A stretch of 64,000 nucleotides of DNA from Deltaproteobacteria bacterium. GTDB taxonomy: Bacteria; SAR324; XYD2-FULL-50-16. Position 1 is the stretch's first letter. Every line of letters begins with the position of its first letter. Where the stretch lies: positions 1 through 64,000 of the forward strand of contig JABHWU010000053.1 in NCBI GenBank assembly GCA_018657625.1, given 5' to 3'. Below the pieces are notes generated by a model. That model searched no databases. It saw only the letters and a list, made by a program, of their open reading frames with translations, and was not told where the DNA came from. Shown one piece after another: positions 61,882 to 64,000 of this stretch. A program made the position numbers and the translations under genes.

Positions 61882-64000
61882 ATGAAAATTTCACTGAACT
61901 GGATTTGTGATTTTATTGAATTAAACACAGATATTTCAACCAAAGAATTGGTTGAGACCATTACATTATCAGTCTGCGAAATTGAAGGGTATCAGGAAAC
62001 AGGCACACATCTAAAAAATATTGTTGTTGCGGAAGTACTGGATATCAAACCACACCCCAAAGCAGAAAAGCTGATCATTGTCGAAGTCAATATTGGTAAA
62101 AGTAAACAAAGTGTTGTTTGCGGTGCCAAAAATTTCAAAATAGGTGACAAAGTTCCTTATGTCGCTCCTGGTATTACACTCCCCGGAAATATCAAAATAG
62201 AAAAAGCAGAAGTACGAGGTATGGAAAGCTGCGGTATGTTGTGCGCAGAAGACGAACTTTATTTCTCTGATGATCACAGCGGATTGATGTTACTTCCGCA
62301 GGATGCTATCAACGGTTGCGCATTGGATCTGGTTTTTCCGGATCAGGTTGATGTGATTATGGAAGTTGATAACAAATCGATCACCCATCGTCCGGATTTA
62401 TGGGGGCATTACGGTTTTGCCAGGGAATTAGGAGCTATTTACCGTTTACCGGTCAAGCCGCTAGTAATGAAATCTGAATTTCTAAAAGGTGAGGGCAAAG
62501 GCATTATTGATGTTGATGTCAATTGTAAAGACCTAGTCCCTAGATTTTGCGGACTATCAGTATCAAATGTTTCTGTCACCGATAGCCCCAGTTTTATTCA
62601 GCATCGATTAACTCGGGTTGGGCTGAGACCTATTAACAACCTGGTTGATCTGACAAATTATGTCATGTTGGAATATGGGCAACCGATGCATGCCTTCGAT
62701 GCGGAAGAAATTCCAGGTAATAAATTAACAGTCCAGATAGCAGAGGAAGGAACTCGACTCATGACCTTGTACAACAAAGAGGTTACACTGGGACAAAACG
62801 ACATGACTATTTGTGATGCCAATGGAGCATCCGTAGTTGCTGGTGTGATTGGTGGCCTTAATTCCGGAGTAAATGAAAAGACAACTTCTATCTTTCTGGA
62901 GGCGGCAAATTGGGACCCTGTAGCAATCCGCAAAACATCAACCAGGATCGGATTAAGAACAGATGCCAGTCAACGTTTTGAAAAAGCGTTGGATCCGGAA
63001 ATCTCTATGTTAGCAATCTATAAAGCTGTGAAAATTCTACGACGGGTAATGCCGGATATTAAAATAAGCGGACAGCCTGTTGATATCCGCGGAAAGGAGA
63101 TTAAACCTATCAGAATTAAAACATCTTTTAGCTTTATCTCCAAACGACTGGGTAAAAATATTGAAGAAGATGAAATCCGATCTATCCTGACACATCTTGG
63201 TTTTACCTTAAAGGAAGAAGGCAATGACATTTACTTAGATGTCCCTACCCACAGGCGAACAAAAGATGTTTCAATTCCAGAAGATATCGTGGAAGAGATT
63301 GGTCGGATTCATGGTTTCAATAATATCACGCCAATAGCACCGCTATTTCCTATTAAAACACCCGCTTTTAATCTGGAACATCAATTTCGGGCAATGGGCA
63401 GAACTGTCCTGATCAAAACCGGATTTCATGAAGCCTATAATTATCCATTAACCAATCAAAGCTCGGAGGATCGTTTTTCTATTGTGCCTAAGGGTATTAT
63501 GAAGTTATTAAACCCGGTGGCAGATCATCAGGTTCAAATGCGGACATCGCTTTTACCACATTTTGTTGATACAATTAAGAATAACCAAAAGATAACCCTT
63601 GATTTTCGTGTTTTTGAATTAGGTAGAATCTATTACAAAGATTCAGAAAGCCAAATTAAAGAACCACATAAGTTGATTACCGGTTTATCGAAAACAAAAT
63701 CATCTTTGGGGGATGCTTTTTTTCAGTTAAAAAGTTATACCTATAATCTGATGATACGGTTACAAATTCCCCATATTGAATGGTTACCATTGGAAGATAA
63801 ACGTACTGAGTTTCAACATAAACACATATCTGCTGCGATTTATTCTGATAGCCAGTTTTTAGGGACTATATTTTCATTTTCACCTGAGTATATGGATCGG
63901 TTGAATATTAAAGGCGATGTTTGTATTGCAGAACTCGACTTTGACAAAATGTTCTTATTGGAAAAAAGAGAGTTTACTTATAAAGAACCCCCTAAATATC
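61882..64000 (+). CDS. pheT: Phenylalanyl-tRNA synthetase beta subunit (3' end outside the window)
   Basis: The frame is open from ATG at 61882 to the last base and encodes at least 706 residues (the complete protein is usually about 800). It begins MKISLNWICDFIELN, then has the tRNA-binding EMAP-like domain (IVVAEVLDIKPHPKAEKLII, VCGAKNFKIGDKVPYVAPGI), the B3/B4 editing domain (HRLTRVGLRPINNLVDLTNY, AGVIGGLNSGVNEKT) and the B5 domain (RIGLRTDASQRFEKALDPEI, VPTHRRTKDVSIPEDIVEEI). It pairs with PheS. The terminal anticodon-binding domain is missing from the window. Confidence 0.95.
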   Translation, partial: MKISLNWICDFIELNTDISTKELVETITLSVCEIEGYQETGTHLKNIVVAEVLDIKPHPKAEKLIIVEVNIGKSKQSVVCGAKNFKIGDKVPYVAPGITLPGNIKIEKAEVRGMESCGMLCAEDELYFSDDHSGLMLLPQDAINGCALDLVFPDQVDVIMEVDNKSITHRPDLWGHYGFARELGAIYRLPVKPLVMKSEFLKGEGKGIIDVDVNCKDLVPRFCGLSVSNVSVTDSPSFIQHRLTRVGLRPINNLVDLTNYVMLEYGQPMHAFDAEEIPGNKLTVQIAEEGTRLMTLYNKEVTLGQNDMTICDANGASVVAGVIGGLNSGVNEKTTSIFLEAANWDPVAIRKTSTRIGLRTDASQRFEKALDPEISMLAIYKAVKILRRVMPDIKISGQPVDIRGKEIKPIRIKTSFSFISKRLGKNIEEDEIRSILTHLGFTLKEEGNDIYLDVPTHRRTKDVSIPEDIVEEIGRIHGFNNITPIAPLFPIKTPAFNLEHQFRAMGRTVLIKTGFHEAYNYPLTNQSSEDRFSIVPKGIMKLLNPVADHQVQMRTSLLPHFVDTIKNNQKITLDFRVFELGRIYYKDSESQIKEPHKLITGLSKTKSSLGDAFFQLKSYTYNLMIRLQIPHIEWLPLEDKRTEFQHKHISAAIYSDSQFLGTIFSFSPEYMDRLNIKGDVCIAELDFDKMFLLEKREFTYKEPPKY

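Noticed and set aside
1-64000. tRNA and rRNA genes
   Set aside because: No T-loop/acceptor pairs or rRNA-like conserved stretches were found by eye; a covariance search would be decisive.

Overview
The window is AT-rich DNA from a Gram-negative bacterium: it has lipoprotein signal peptides, a beta-barrel outer-membrane protein, type II secretion-type GspE/GspF proteins, ECF and sigma-54 regulation, a DctB-like kinase and a chemotaxis receptor. No rRNA or tRNA gene is visible, so the lineage is not fixed. The strongest clue is physiological. Three methylamine methyltransferase genes are interrupted by one in-frame TAG at the position where archaeal homologues carry pyrrolysine. This points to a pyrrolysine-decoding, methylated-amine-using bacterium; such strains are known among Desulfobacterota and relatives, but I only infer this.

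Layout. 1-3003: leftward operon of an SH3-domain/beta-barrel protein, a DUF1566 lipoprotein and the start of a third gene cut by the window edge. 3150-7437: LytTR-type two-component system (7TM histidine kinase and LytTR regulator), a solo receiver duplicate, a decayed formylglycine-generating-enzyme-like gene, and a ~20-bp repeat found both 5' of the module and just after the LytTR regulator. 7581-8146: transposase relic. 8332-10841: Met/His-rich secreted protein, SHOCT relic, ECF sigma factor and membrane anti-sigma factor with a Met/His-rich tail. 11126-16452: small VanZ, DUF6713-like, LysE, DUF1697 and TfoX genes and three toxin-antitoxin pairs, separated by five good and one weak attC-like imperfect palindromes. 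I read this as an integron cassette cluster without an integrase in view.

16929-27549: leftward methylated-amine cluster. It holds a corrinoid protein, two trimethylamine methyltransferases with an internal amber codon (MttB), one dimethylamine methyltransferase with an internal amber codon (MtbB), a non-pyrrolysine MttB homologue, a DMT exporter and a class III aminotransferase. A TetR/BetI-like regulator is divergent, with a palindromic operator candidate between. 27574-36982: MITE-like elements, ABC-2 transporter, HEAT-repeat/receiver protein, three envelope proteins, cysteine synthase-like protein and nitroreductase. 37503-44749: Cas4/AddB-like nuclease, membrane proteins, a candidate small RNA, DMT transporter, UroD-type methyltransferase and an acyl-ligase/ACP/acyltransferase fusion.

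45199-55743: signalling island with a sigma-54 activator, DctB-like kinase, Cys-less thioredoxin-fold protein behind a sigma-54 promoter, MCP with duplicated sensor, receiver-kinase hybrid, solo HPt and CheV. 55917-58849: GspF, GspE and a small zinc-ribbon membrane protein. 59329-64000: gatA, pheS and pheT, the last running off the right edge.

How it fits together: the methyltransferases would load methyl groups onto the corrinoid protein. A UroD-type protein at 40976-42247 is a possible, unproven acceptor methyltransferase. No pylT, pylS or pylBCD is in the window, so the decoding machinery must lie elsewhere. Intergenic DNA is rich in mobile debris (three MITE-like copies, IS ends, a family of dispersed repeats), which suggests a plastic genome.
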